Positions 7,109 through 16,079 of a DNA stretch of 64,000 nucleotides are shown here, one piece after another. Positions within the stretch are counted from its first letter, which is position 1. Every line of letters begins with the position of its first letter. The position numbers were made by a program, and so were the translations under genes. Origin of the DNA: Oscillospiraceae bacterium Marseille-Q3528 (GTDB taxonomy: Bacteria > Bacillota > Clostridia > Lachnospirales > Lachnospiraceae). The notes beneath the pieces were generated by a model. It searched no databases. It was not told the origin of the DNA and saw only the letters and a list, made by a program, of their open reading frames with translations. The stretch covers positions 98,473 through 162,472 of the forward strand of contig JAGTTR010000003.1 in NCBI GenBank assembly GCA_018223385.1. The letters are read 5' to 3'.

Positions 7109-7657
7109 ATGAAAGCTACGGGAATTGTAAGAAGGATCGACGACCTGGGCAGGGTGGTCATTCCGAAGGAGATACGGAGGACCCTGCGGATCCGGGAGGG
7201 CACGCCGCTGGAAATCTTTACAGACCGGGAAGGCGAGATTATCCTGAAAAAATACTCTCCCATCGGGGAACTGGGAGCCTTTGCTGGGCAGTACGCGGAG
7301 TCGCTGGCACAGACGACCGGCCTGACAGTCTGCGTCTGTGACCGGGATCAGGTGATCGCTGTATCCGGCGGCTTCCGAAAGGAACTGCTGGGCAGATCCA
7401 TCAGCAGACAGCTGGAGACGGTAATAGAGGACCGGGAAAATATTCTGGTGGACAATAAGGAATATAAGTATATCCAGATCACGGACAATGACAGAGAAGA
7501 TTTCACCGGGGAAGCTGTGAGCCCCATTCTCTGCGAAGGGGACGCCATCGGCGCGGTGGTGATCTTAAGCAGGGAACCCAAGCAGCTGCTGGGAGAGACG
7601 GAACAGAAGCTGGCCATTTCCGCCGCCGGGTTTCTGGGAAAACAGATGGAGCAGTGA
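7109..7657 (+). CDS. spoVT: Stage V sporulation protein T (AbrB-type regulator)
   Basis: The 182-residue protein starts with a swapped-hairpin AbrB DNA-binding domain, MKATGIVRRIDDLGRVVIPKE, nearly identical to SpoVT and AbrB, and continues with a GAF-like domain (about 55-180) that is present in SpoVT and absent from AbrB. SpoVT is a forespore regulator that tunes sigma-G genes and is needed for proper spore coat and germination. The ATG is spaced 8 bases from AGGAGG. That site lies in the 3' arm of a strong hairpin, while a sigma-G-like promoter lies between the arms, suggesting forespore-specific translation. It converges with pncB over a shared bidirectional terminator. Confidence 0.95.
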   Translation: MKATGIVRRIDDLGRVVIPKEIRRTLRIREGTPLEIFTDREGEIILKKYSPIGELGAFAGQYAESLAQTTGLTVCVCDRDQVIAVSGGFRKELLGRSISRQLETVIEDRENILVDNKEYKYIQITDNDREDFTGEAVSPILCEGDAIGAVVILSREPKQLLGETEQKLAISAAGFLGKQMEQ

Positions 7658-7666
7658 TCATAAAAA

Positions 7667-7711
7667 CGCCGCACCTGGACAGAAAAATCTGCTCAGATGC
7701 GGCGCTTTTTT
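7667..7711. terminator. Bidirectional terminator between spoVT and pncB
   Basis: CGCCGCACCTG pairs imperfectly with CAGATGCGGCG across the gap (7667-7704). A T-run follows on the plus strand and an A-run precedes, so the hairpin can end both convergent transcripts. Confidence 0.85.
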
Positions 7712-7716
7712 AAATT

Positions 7717-9177
7717 TTATTTATGGATCTTCATAGAGTAGTCCTGAATGAGCTGTTTTTTCATGGCATACAGCTTGTCTGACAGGTCTACATATACCTG
7801 GTGCGGGTTGATGAGTCGGCGTGACTCATCCCACAGGGTGTTCTGTTCCTCGATGGCGTACTGCCGGATATCCATCACTGCCGGAGATTCGTACACACAG
7901 ACGCCGTCCTTGAATACGGGAACCATGATCTCCCGCATCTCGTAGGTGCCGCCCTTCAGGGTGGTCTTCTTCCACGTCTCGATGGGATCGAAGATGGTCA
8001 GATCCTGTTCGGGATCGAAGGTCTCCTCCACCAGGGTGATCAGGTCAGCCTTGATCTTATGGGAGTCTTTTTCGTAGATACGGATAATCTTCTTATTGCC
8101 GGGGTTGGTAACCTTCTCGGTGTTTTCGGAAAGCTTGATCTTCGGCAGGAAGCTGCCGTCGGGCTGACGGATGGCAGCCAGCTTGTATACACCACCGAAT
8201 GCCGGGCAGTCCTTGGAGGTGATCAGGTTCGTTCCCACACCCCAGGAGGTGATGGCTGCGCCCTGGGCCTTCAGGCTGTCGATCAGGTTCTCGTCCAGGT
8301 CGCTGGAGGCGGAGATGATGGCATCCGGGAATCCGGCGTCATCCAGCATCTTTCTGGCTTTCTTGGACAGGTAAGCTAGGTCGCCGCTGTCCAGACGGAT
8401 GCCGTAGAACTTCATCGGGTTGCCTTCTTCCCGCATTTCCTTGAAAACGCGGATGGCAGCAGGCACGCCTTTTTTCAGTGTGTCGTAGGTGTCCACCAGC
8501 AAAATGCAGGCATCGGGATACAGCTTGGAATAGGTCTTGAATGCAGTATATTCATCGGGGAAGCTCATGATCCAGCTGTGGGCATGGGTTCCCTTGACCG
8601 GTACGTTGAAAAGCTGGCCGGTCAGCACGTTGGAGGTACCGATACATCCGCCGATCATGGCTGCGCGGGCACCGTAAATACCGGCGTCAGGGCCTTGGGC
8701 ACGGCGAAGGCCGAACTCCATGATGCCGTCCCCCTTGGCTGCGTAAACGACGCGGGCCGTCTTGGTGGCGATCAGGCTCTGGTGGTTGATGATGTTCAGG
8801 ATGGCGGTTTCCACCAGCTGTGCCTCCATGATGGGCGCGATAACCTTGATCATGGGCTCCCGGGGGAACATGACCGTTCCTTCGGGAATGGCGTAAATGT
8901 CACCGCTGAAATGGAAGTTTGCCAGATAATCGAGAAAATCATCGGTGAAACAGTGCAGACCCCGCAGATAAGCGATGTCCTCCTCATCAAAGTGAAGATT
9001 CTTGATATAATCGATGACCTGATCCAGGCCGGCAGACAGGGCAAAGCCGTTGCCGCACGGATTGACGCGGTAAAAGGCATCGAAAATAACGGTTTCGTTC
9101 TTCTTGCTCTCGAAGTAACCCTGCATCATGGTCAATTCATAAAGATCGGTCAGCAGAGTCAGGTTCATTGTACTCAT
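7717..9177 (-). CDS. pncB: Nicotinate phosphoribosyltransferase
   Basis: The enzyme joins nicotinate to PRPP (ATP-assisted) to give nicotinate mononucleotide in NAD salvage. The 486-residue sequence has the family's N-terminal LLTDLYELTMMQGYF, the central EFGLRRAQGPDAG, GTHAHSWIMSFPDE (phosphate-binding and catalytic His region), FYGIRLDSGDL and SWGVGTNLI. Length and motifs fit the Gram-positive type of about 485 residues. The ATG at 9177 is preceded by GAGAGCG; ATG at codon 4 is an alternative start. It stands alone, convergent to spoVT, and is separated from the upstream YitT gene by a repeat element. NAD salvage also links loosely to the NAD-consuming SirTM protein at the start of the window, which is only an association. 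Confidence 0.95.
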   Translation of the reverse strand: MSTMNLTLLTDLYELTMMQGYFESKKNETVIFDAFYRVNPCGNGFALSAGLDQVIDYIKNLHFDEEDIAYLRGLHCFTDDFLDYLANFHFSGDIYAIPEGTVMFPREPMIKVIAPIMEAQLVETAILNIINHQSLIATKTARVVYAAKGDGIMEFGLRRAQGPDAGIYGARAAMIGGCIGTSNVLTGQLFNVPVKGTHAHSWIMSFPDEYTAFKTYSKLYPDACILLVDTYDTLKKGVPAAIRVFKEMREEGNPMKFYGIRLDSGDLAYLSKKARKMLDDAGFPDAIISASSDLDENLIDSLKAQGAAITSWGVGTNLITSKDCPAFGGVYKLAAIRQPDGSFLPKIKLSENTEKVTNPGNKKIIRIYEKDSHKIKADLITLVEETFDPEQDLTIFDPIETWKKTTLKGGTYEMREIMVPVFKDGVCVYESPAVMDIRQYAIEEQNTLWDESRRLINPHQVYVDLSDKLYAMKKQLIQDYSMKIHK

Positions 9178-9333
9178 AATTACAATACGCTCTCTTTCAT
9201 AGTAATAATGTTTTCATTTCCTAAATATAGATTTTTTTGAGTCTACCTTGTAAGTATAACTTATAAAATACCACAACTGCCGCAAATAAGCAAGGTTTTC
9301 ATAGATATACAACTGTAAAGACAGTAAAAAAGT

Positions 9334-9408
9334 GTTACAGTTCACACGCGCCATTCGCAAAATCGCATCTTTGATGCTTTCCGCTGCTTCGCAGCTCATT
9401 TTTGCTTA
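9334..9408 (+). repeat. Dispersed intergenic hairpin repeat, copy A
   Basis: This copy begins with TTACAGTTCACACGCGCCA and TTCGCAAAATC, then has two small hairpins, GCATC-ttt-GATGC (9365-9377) and GCTGC-ttc-GCAGC (9383-9395), and ends TTTTTGCT. The same box and two-hairpin layout recurs at 50968-51040 and, inverted, at 27975-28058. It fills most of the 279-base gap between YitT and pncB, where no gene is visible. Confidence 0.7.
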
Positions 9409-9456
9409 TTACAAGGCGCTGTTTACAAAAGATATCACCGATGTGCATGGAAAAAT

Positions 9457-10140
9457 TCAGTTCTCGTCGGTATTGTGCGGACGTTTGTCCGCTGCTGAAT
9501 CCAACATGGCAGGCAACGGCAGCGGCAGCCGCTGGATGAGCCCGATGATCTGGCCGGACAGCAGCACCGTCAGGATGGAGTAAATGATGCGCTGAAAGGG
9601 GATATAGCTTAAAGACAGCACCAGTACAACGAAATCCGTCAGCAGGTAGACCGTCTGGATCTTCCAGTGGGTCAGGTGGGAGAGGCTCATGGCCAGGGCG
9701 TCATCTCCTCCGGCGGCGCCGCCCACCCGCACGCACAGTCCGGCACCGATGCCCACAAAGCAGGCACCCACCAGCGAAGCGATCAGCGGATGCTGGGCAA
9801 TCTGGGGCCACAGCGGGGGGAACTGCTCGCAGATGCCGTAAGTCACCGAAAAGCTGGTGGATGCTACAGCAGAGCAGAAGATGAACCACTTGCCGAACAG
9901 CCGCCAGCCCATCACGTAGCAGATGGCATTCATGACAAAGTTGGAAATAGACGGGGAAATGTGGAACCAATGCTCCAGCAGCAGGGTTGCGCCAAGCACA
10001 CCGCCCTCGGTGATCTTGGAAATCGAGTGGACATGGTACATGCCGAAGGCCAGAAAGGCGCTGGCCAGAATGGCGGTCACGGTGCTGATGCCCATATCCC
10101 GCCAGGAATATTTTTTCTTATATAGAAAAGACAGCTGCAA
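9457..10140 (-). CDS. YitT-family integral membrane protein (DUF161)
   Basis: This is a roughly 227-residue membrane protein with five to six hydrophobic segments (for example ISTVTAILASAFLAFGMYHV, VYLLTDFVVLVLSLSYI) and the YitT hallmarks ITEGGVLGATLLLEHW and GGAAGGDDALAMSLSHLT. The family's function is unknown. The start was moved: a TTG at 10140 has a perfect GGGAGG 7 bases ahead, whereas the more upstream GTG at 10194 has no ribosome site and adds 18 residues (IFEKDQSQSAF) unlike the family. It lacks the C-terminal DUF2179 domain of longer YitT proteins. It is monocistronic on the minus strand, and no regulatory element is evident beyond the repeat fragment upstream. Confidence 0.85.
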   Translation of the reverse strand: MQLSFLYKKKYSWRDMGISTVTAILASAFLAFGMYHVHSISKITEGGVLGATLLLEHWFHISPSISNFVMNAICYVMGWRLFGKWFIFCSAVASTSFSVTYGICEQFPPLWPQIAQHPLIASLVGACFVGIGAGLCVRVGGAAGGDDALAMSLSHLTHWKIQTVYLLTDFVVLVLSLSYIPFQRIIYSILTVLLSGQIIGLIQRLPLPLPAMLDSAADKRPHNTDEN

Positions 10141-10313
10141 AATAAAACCTCCCGAAAACGCAGATTGCGATTGATCTTTTTCAAATATGCGCACATGTTA
10201 TGATCCGACGCTTCTAGTGCGGCGAATGCGCTCCTATGCTTCTATAGAAGAAGGAAAATGATAAAATCATAGTATCATAGGGGAGAAAACTTTGTAAATA
10301 GGGGAGAGTTTCC

Positions 10314-10340
10314 TTACAGCTCACGCGCGCCATTCGCAAA
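10314..10340 (+). repeat. Truncated copy of the intergenic repeat (copy B)
   Basis: Only the leading box TTACAGCTCACGCGCGCCA followed by TTCGCAAAA is present; the two hairpins seen in the full copies are missing and an A-run follows. It lies in the 437-base gap between YitT and the surface-protein gene. Confidence 0.6.
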
Positions 10341-10379
10341 AAAAAATAAATTTTTCCTCGAAAAACGGAATGAAAATGA

Positions 10380-10408
10380 TTGAGAACAGCGTGCGGTTTT
10401 GCTATACT
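10380..10408 (+). promoter_or_regulatory. Sigma-A promoter of the surface-protein gene
   Basis: TTGAGA at 10380-10385 and TATACT at 10403-10408 are separated by 17 bases. It implies a leader of about 180 bases before the ATG at 10596, which contains three inverted repeats. Confidence 0.65.
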
Positions 10409-10496
10409 TTATTATATATGTTCCTGAACGTAGAGGGGTATCCCTCTGTCATGGTATGTGACCATATCATGATAATAAACCTGTTCAGTGCACCAT

Positions 10497-10522
10497 TAAG
10501 TCAGGGGCGCGCCCCTGACTTA
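10497..10522. promoter_or_regulatory. Perfect 26-bp palindrome in the surface-protein leader
   Basis: TAAGTCAGGGGCG is followed directly by its reverse complement. It lies about 75 bases before the start codon. No T-run follows, so it is not an intrinsic terminator. AGAGGGG-ta-TCCCTCT and TCATGGTATG-tgac-CATATCATGA lie just upstream (10431-10474). A regulator binding site or an RNA hairpin are both possible. Confidence 0.6.
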
Positions 10523-10595
10523 TGGGATTGCAGATTCCATAAAATTTGAGGGCCGGTTCTTTCAAAATCAGATTTCCATGAGGAGGGAAACCAAT

Positions 10596-13500
10596 ATGAA
10601 GAAACAGAACGCAATGAAAAGAATATTCAGTATGCTGCTCTGTTTGTGCATGATGGTAAGTTACTTGCCTGTTGTGGCCTATGCTGCAGAGACGGCTTGT
10701 ATCTGCACCACAGCCTGCACAGAGGACAGCATCGACACCGACTGCCCGGTGTGTGGTGTGGAGGGCGCCGATTTGGAAAACTGCACCCAGCATAGTCACA
10801 CGCAGGAACAGGAGCCGTTGGAAACAACCACACCGACGGAAGCTGTTGAGGAAACCTTGGAGTCAACTATGGGATCCACCGTTCCGAAAACTACCGATAC
10901 CACAGGGTTGGAGGAGACTGTGGACGAATCCGTGTCCGCCGTCCGATCCATGATCGATGCCCTGCCGGATGTGTCCACGGCAACAGAGGAGGAGCTGACC
11001 GCTGCCTATGATGCTGCCCAATCTGCCTGCGCTGCCTACGAAGCCCTGACTGCCGAGCAGATGGAGGAAATCGACTTGACCAAGTTGCTTTCTCTCATGG
11101 ACTGGTACAATGGGCAGACTCAGACACTGGATGAAACTCCCGATACCAGCGGCACTTGCGGTACTGGTGTGAATTGGACATATTCTAATGGAACCCTGAC
11201 CATTTCGGGTGCTGGTTCTATGGACAATTATAAAGGACAGGTTCCGTGGCAATCTTTCAAGAGTTCGCTTACGAAAGTGGTGATTGAAAATGGTGTCACC
11301 AATATTGGTGAATGCGCCTTTTACCAGTGCAAAAAGTTGAAGTCTGTTGAAATTCCTGATACTGTTACAACCATTGGCGGTATGGCGTTTTTCGTTTGTA
11401 TAAATTTGAGGACCGTTACTATTCCTGATTCCGTTACAGAAATTGGTTACGAGGCATTTTGTAAGTGCACCAATTTAACTTCCGTAACTATCGGGAGCGG
11501 AGTAAAGAAGTTAGGCATGGGAGTATTTAGGGAGTGTACAAAACTTGCCTCTATTATTTTCAGAGGAACGAGCAACCCAAGCTACTCAGAAAATACACTC
11601 AAACCTACATTTGGCAACATTGACCCCAATTATACAGTTGCAGTCCCGTCCGGTTATCCTGTCGAAGATGGATTCTGTGGGCTTACCATTACAAAGACCA
11701 TCATCGACACCGTGACCCTTGAACAAAGTTCTGCGGTATATAATGCCGACAATCAGATACCTGCCATTACCGCAGTCAAGGCCGGGACGGTCGATGTTCC
11801 GACAACTGACTACACTGTTTCCTACAAGAATAGCAGTGGTCAGACTGTGACCGAGATGAAGAACGCCGGGATTTACAAGGTTGTGGTGACAGCAAATGCA
11901 AATTCCAAGTTCGCATGCTCTAAGGAAGTGGAGTGGAAAATCACCAAGGCTACCCCTGCAAGCCCCACCACCCCCACGGCGACAAATGAAATCAGCTATG
12001 GCCAGCTCTGCTCCGCTGTCACCCTCTCTGACACCACAAACTGGAAATGGCCTTATCCAGATCAGGTCATAAGAAGCGGCCAGCACCGGGCAGAACTGAT
12101 TGCAGATTATGATAATTATGATTATACACAGGTTGAGGGCTACGATTCCAACTATGGGACAGTCAGACGCAATGTAGCCGTGACTGTCAAACCGACAACG
12201 CCAACCATTACGGTGATGGCCACTCCCGCTTCTGCCTATGCAGGACAGACTATTACCGTCAGTGCCACGGTGAAAAACCCATATTATAATGCCAGTGGAA
12301 ATACGCTGCCCACACCTGCCTGCACCTATCAAATCGGGGCTGGTGCAGAAACAGCCATCACCGGAAATGCCTTTGTGATTCCCCAAAATACGCCAGCCAA
12401 CACCACCATCACCATTAAGGCAGCCACTGCGGCAAAAGGTAATGACTATGCGGCGGGGTCAGGTACGGCAACGGTGACAGTGATTGCCAAAGCAGACCGC
12501 CCTGCCCCCACAGGCTTAGCAGCCGTTGATGAAACCATCTCCGGCAAGGCCGACGGCAAGATCACCGGAGTAACTTTCGAAATGGAGTACCGCAAGGAAA
12601 ATGAAGTCATCTACACGGCTATTTCCGGCGGGAAACTGGAAAATCTGGCAGTGGGCAAGTATTTCGTCCGCTATGCGGAAGATGCAAACCACAATGCTTC
12701 CCCGGACACCGAGATTGAGATCAAGGAAGGCCGGAAGCTGACCATCACTCTGCCCACGGAGCAGGAGGGCTATGAGATGACCTCCACCGTGACGGAGACA
12801 ACCTATGGTGATTCCATCGTCCTGTTTTTCAAGCTGAAACCCGGCTACACCAAAGGTGAAAAATTCCAGATTTCCGCTTCTAACGGAACGGTGACGGAAT
12901 CCTATGGAACATACATTCTTTCCGGTATCACGGAGGATACTGTGATTTCTGTGACTGGCGTGGTAGACACCACCGCTCCTACTGCGGAAATCACGGTGAA
13001 GGACAATAGTTGGAATAAGTTTGTGGACACGATCACCTTCGGGCTATTCTTCAATGAGAAGCAGGATGTGACCATCACCGCCAGCGATGCAGGCAGCGGC
13101 GTGGACACGATTTCCTGTTATCTGTCCGAAAACACCCTGACGCTGGAGCAGGTCAAGGCTCTGGCTGACACAGACTGGACGGAGTACACGGGCAAGTTCA
13201 GTATCAACGCTGAGCGGAAATATGTCATTTATGCCAAGGTAACGGACAACTGGGGCAACGCCACCTATATCAGCTCCGATGGGCTGATTCTGGACATGAC
13301 CGCCCCGGTGATCTCCGGCGTGGGGAACGGCAAGACCTACTACACCACCCAGAAGGTCACGGCCAGCGATACCTATCTGAAATCCCTGACCGGAACGGAA
13401 GCGGATGGCATCATCCCTGGTGATGTGGATAAGGTCTATATCATCAAGGCCACAGACGAGGCTGAAAATTCTACCACGTTCACCATCACCATGAAGCCGA

Positions 13501-14309
13501 TTTCCTCCATCAGCGAGAGGCTGCCTGCCCTGAATACCGTGAAGATCTCGGATAAGACTGCCATTGAAGCGGTCAAAGCTACCGCTTCTAACGTGCTGGC
13601 CAGCCAGTGTGCCAATGCTACCGCTGAGGAAAAGGCAAAGCTGGAACAGAACGTTGAGGATTGTGACAAGCTGCTGAAAGCGATCCTGAATGCTGAGCAT
13701 GCCATCAAGCTGATCGATGCCATGCCCGATGCGAAGAAAACACAGCCGGACGATAAGAACGCCATCGATGCCTATGAAGCCGCCCAGAGCACTTACGATA
13801 AGCTGACCGAAAACGAAAAACGTATGGTGGGCGATGAGAACAAGGCTAAGCTGGATGCCATGTACGAAGCACTCACCGCTTATGACATCACCAAGGGTGA
13901 CGGCAGCACATGGACAAAGGGCAGCACCTCCGGCCTGACCTTCACCGCCAACGGCTACTTCGGAAAGTTTACCGAGATCAAGGTGGATGGCACAACCGTG
14001 GATGTGAAGAACTACGAGGCACAGTCCGGCAGCACGATCATCACCCTGAAAGCAAGCTATCTGCAAACCATGAAAACCGACAAACACACCATTCAGATAA
14101 TTTACACGGACGGCACCACTGATGGTGCGGATACCTTTACCATCAGGGCTGCCAGCACCACCGAAGACAACTCTACGACCAACGGCGTGAATTCTCCGGC
14201 TACCGGAGATCATTCCAACATGGCACTGTGGATCTCACTCCTATGCGTCAGCGTTGTGGGCATGACGGCTCTGCTTCTGTTAAACAGAAAGCGCAGAACC
14301 ACAATGTAA
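10596..14309 (+). CDS. Sortase-anchored BspA-type leucine-rich-repeat surface protein
   Basis: The 1237-residue protein has a signal peptide (1 to about 30, ending VVAYA), a short Cys-rich segment and a Glu/Thr-rich linker. A helical module follows (about 110-170, VRSMIDALPD...), then BspA-type LRR_5 repeats (about 190-325), an Ig/MBG-like region, several beta-sandwich modules, and a second copy of the helical module (about 1040-1100, IKLIDAMPD...). The C-terminus is a sorting signal: SPATG at 1200-1204, a hydrophobic stretch and RKRR. It is therefore cell-wall anchored and probably binds host or polymer ligands; the ligand is unknown. The ATG at 10596 has AGGAGGG 8 bases ahead. The LRR part (about 11160-11900) is richer in A+T than the flanking modules, suggesting a mosaic origin. 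Confidence 0.88.
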   Translation: MKKQNAMKRIFSMLLCLCMMVSYLPVVAYAAETACICTTACTEDSIDTDCPVCGVEGADLENCTQHSHTQEQEPLETTTPTEAVEETLESTMGSTVPKTTDTTGLEETVDESVSAVRSMIDALPDVSTATEEELTAAYDAAQSACAAYEALTAEQMEEIDLTKLLSLMDWYNGQTQTLDETPDTSGTCGTGVNWTYSNGTLTISGAGSMDNYKGQVPWQSFKSSLTKVVIENGVTNIGECAFYQCKKLKSVEIPDTVTTIGGMAFFVCINLRTVTIPDSVTEIGYEAFCKCTNLTSVTIGSGVKKLGMGVFRECTKLASIIFRGTSNPSYSENTLKPTFGNIDPNYTVAVPSGYPVEDGFCGLTITKTIIDTVTLEQSSAVYNADNQIPAITAVKAGTVDVPTTDYTVSYKNSSGQTVTEMKNAGIYKVVVTANANSKFACSKEVEWKITKATPASPTTPTATNEISYGQLCSAVTLSDTTNWKWPYPDQVIRSGQHRAELIADYDNYDYTQVEGYDSNYGTVRRNVAVTVKPTTPTITVMATPASAYAGQTITVSATVKNPYYNASGNTLPTPACTYQIGAGAETAITGNAFVIPQNTPANTTITIKAATAAKGNDYAAGSGTATVTVIAKADRPAPTGLAAVDETISGKADGKITGVTFEMEYRKENEVIYTAISGGKLENLAVGKYFVRYAEDANHNASPDTEIEIKEGRKLTITLPTEQEGYEMTSTVTETTYGDSIVLFFKLKPGYTKGEKFQISASNGTVTESYGTYILSGITEDTVISVTGVVDTTAPTAEITVKDNSWNKFVDTITFGLFFNEKQDVTITASDAGSGVDTISCYLSENTLTLEQVKALADTDWTEYTGKFSINAERKYVIYAKVTDNWGNATYISSDGLILDMTAPVISGVGNGKTYYTTQKVTASDTYLKSLTGTEADGIIPGDVDKVYIIKATDEAENSTTFTITMKPISSISERLPALNTVKISDKTAIEAVKATASNVLASQCANATAEEKAKLEQNVEDCDKLLKAILNAEHAIKLIDAMPDAKKTQPDDKNAIDAYEAAQSTYDKLTENEKRMVGDENKAKLDAMYEALTAYDITKGDGSTWTKGSTSGLTFTANGYFGKFTEIKVDGTTVDVKNYEAQSGSTIITLKASYLQTMKTDKHTIQIIYTDGTTDGADTFTIRAASTTEDNSTTNGVNSPATGDHSNMALWISLLCVSVVGMTALLLLNRKRRTTM

Positions 14310-14377
14310 GGCTATATTAGCTGAGTAACTATTTTGAGGGCTAAAAAGCCTTGTTTCAGCCGATTTAAGGCAAAAAA

Positions 14378-14417
14378 TTATGAGGAGTAAGGTCTGAAAT
14401 GCCTTACTCCTCAATTA
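14378..14417. terminator. Strong inverted repeat after the surface-protein gene
   Basis: GAGGAGTAAGG (14382-14392) and CCTTACTCCTC (14402-14412) form an 11-bp perfect stem. On the minus strand it is followed by ATAATTTTTT. On the plus strand there is no clean T-run, so termination of the surface-protein transcript is likely but less certain. Confidence 0.45.
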
Positions 14418-14493
14418 TGCCTGTCTGTTTCATTTGGTCGTTGGCTTTCAGACAGGTGAAATCTCCATTGGGAGTTGCAGGAGGAAATTTTTA

Positions 14494-15030
14494 ATGAATA
14501 TTACAGTTTATCTTGGTGCAAACGAAGGAAATGACCCATGCTTACGAAAAGCAGTTGAGGAATTGGGGGCATGGATTGGAAACAGTGGAAATGCACTGGT
14601 CTATGGTGGCTCCAAATCTGGGCTGATGGGTGCAATTGCGGATAGTGTTTTGAAAGCTGGAGGCGAAGTAACAGGTGTTGAGCCGAATTTTTTTATCGAA
14701 AACGAATTTCAGCATGACGGATTAACCAAGTTAATTGTGACCGAAGATATGACAGAGCGTAAAAAGAAAATGATTGAGTTGGGCGAAGCTTTTATTGCTT
14801 TCCCTGGTGGCACTGGAACATTGGAGGAAATTGCAGAAGTAATGTCGAAGGTATCTTTGAAACATCTGGATGCCCCCTGCATTCTCTATAACCTGAACGG
14901 TTACTACAATGATTTGAAAGCACTTCTGAATCATATGATTGAAAAAGGGCTGTCCTCCAACGAACGACAGGAAGGAATCTATTTTACCGAGAATCTGGAT
15001 GATATAAAACGAATCTTGCAGTTTGCATAA
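14494..15030 (+). CDS. LOG-family protein (nucleoside monophosphate phosphoribohydrolase-like)
   Basis: The 178-residue protein starts MNITVYLGANEGNDP and carries the family signature FPGGTGTLEEIAE (the PGGxGTxxE motif) plus YGGSKSGLMGAIADSVL. LOG proteins cleave ribose-5-phosphate from nucleoside monophosphates such as cytokinin precursors; in Firmicutes the natural substrate is often unclear, and many were once labelled lysine decarboxylases in error. The start at 14494 has AGGAGG nine bases ahead; the in-frame extension to 14434 lacks a site. Base composition is AT-richer than the surrounding core genes, in keeping with the accessory patch it sits in. Upstream is the surface-protein gene with an inverted repeat between; downstream is a decayed acetyltransferase. 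Confidence 0.88.
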   Translation: MNITVYLGANEGNDPCLRKAVEELGAWIGNSGNALVYGGSKSGLMGAIADSVLKAGGEVTGVEPNFFIENEFQHDGLTKLIVTEDMTERKKKMIELGEAFIAFPGGTGTLEEIAEVMSKVSLKHLDAPCILYNLNGYYNDLKALLNHMIEKGLSSNERQEGIYFTENLDDIKRILQFA

Positions 15031-15060
15031 TTTTGCGTTGCGGAGGACCAGGAAAGAAAA

Positions 15061-15269
15061 ATGAATTTTCAAAAAGCAAGTGAAGTTGATTTCACATGAT
15101 TCAAAAATTTTACTTGGATGTAATTGATCATATTCACAAGAATAATGTGGAGAATAAAAATTTTTACTGGTATGGATTTATAACGGGGGATATAGAAAAA
15201 ACTGTAGATAATGATAAAAGGTGTGATAAAATGATAAAAACTATAGATCCAAACACAAGGAGACAATAA
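15061..15269 (+). pseudogene. Remnant of a GNAT-family N-acetyltransferase
   Basis: The ATG at 15061 opens MNFQKASEVDFT and stops at once. After a frame change the sequence continues IQKFYLDVIDHIHKNN and NFYWYGFITGDIEK to a stop at 15269. Joined, the two resemble the first 50-60 residues of a GNAT acetyltransferase, and the acetyl-CoA-binding part is missing. An unrelated 57-codon reading from 15096 is possible, but its composition is that of a decayed gene. The assignment rests on the N-terminal pattern alone. Confidence 0.45.
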
Positions 15270-15272
15270 GGC

Positions 15273-15770
15273 ATGAAGAAGGAAAATTTTTCGATAATAT
15301 TCAGCAGTTTAACCGGTAATACGAAGAAGCTGGCTGATACGATCCATGAAATGTTACCACATGATAAGTGTGATTATTTTGGAGAGAACGATTCACGGGT
15401 TCCTCAATCCGATCTGCTATATATCGGATTTTGGACGGATAAAGGAAATGCAGACCATAAGACATTAGAATTGTTAGCCAAATTAAAAAACAAGAAGATT
15501 TTTCTGTTTGGAACGGCCGGTTTCGGTGGAAGTGATGTGTATTTTAAAAAGATTCTCGAACAGGTCAGACAGTCCATTGATTCAAGCAATGTTGTTATTG
15601 GCGAGTATATGTGTCAGGGGAAAATGCCGCTGTCTGTGCGTGAGCGATATATAAAAATGAAAGAAAGTCCGGAACATCCGGCGAATCTGGATATGTTGAT
15701 TAAGAATTTTGACTGTGCGTTGTCTCACCCTGACGGGGAGGATCTGGAAAGATTAAAAAGGTTGCTATGA
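15273..15770 (+). CDS. Flavodoxin-family protein
   Basis: The 165-residue protein begins MKKENFSIIFSSLTGNTKKLADTI; the SSLTGNT loop is the FMN-phosphate-binding P-loop of flavodoxins. LFGTAGFGGSDVYFKKIL is the second flavin loop region. Flavodoxins carry electrons between redox enzymes, and this one has an extended C-terminus (about 120-165) seen in the short-chain flavodoxin-like group of Clostridia. CAAGGAGACAATAAGGC precedes the ATG at 15273. It stands by itself in the AT-rich accessory patch between two decayed genes, so its partner enzyme is not visible. Confidence 0.82.
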   Translation: MKKENFSIIFSSLTGNTKKLADTIHEMLPHDKCDYFGENDSRVPQSDLLYIGFWTDKGNADHKTLELLAKLKNKKIFLFGTAGFGGSDVYFKKILEQVRQSIDSSNVVIGEYMCQGKMPLSVRERYIKMKESPEHPANLDMLIKNFDCALSHPDGEDLERLKRLL

Positions 15771-15908
15771 AATGACAACTTCCATAAAACATCCATTGCT
15801 ATCTGATCCTGTATCCGTATAATTCTTTTCCCACGGATAAACAGGAACAGATGCAGATAACAGGAATACAAAGACTGGAAAGATACATGAGAAAATGGTG
15901 GCAGGTAA

Positions 15909-16079
15909 TCACGAAAGAAAGGGCAGATATCCGGAAGCGGAAGGAAAGAGACAACAGCAGTTGCGACCGGTCAGACAGTGCCCCAAACAGGGGATACCAA
16001 TTCCCTGTGGTGGCCGGGAATATGTCTGGGACTTTCTGCGCTGGTACTTGTACGAATATGCAGAGCAAATCGGGATTAA
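15909..16079 (+). pseudogene. C-terminal remnant of a sortase-anchored surface protein
   Basis: An open frame with no start codon reads TTAVATGQTVPQTGDTNS followed by LWWPGICLGLSALVLVR and a short basic tail to a stop at 16079. VPQTG, a hydrophobic segment and positive residues form a complete LPXTG-type sorting signal. A stop lies just upstream in the same frame and no matching gene body precedes it, so this is the tail of a lost gene. The rest of the 437-base gap between the flavodoxin gene and spoIIID holds no recognisable gene. Confidence 0.6.
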
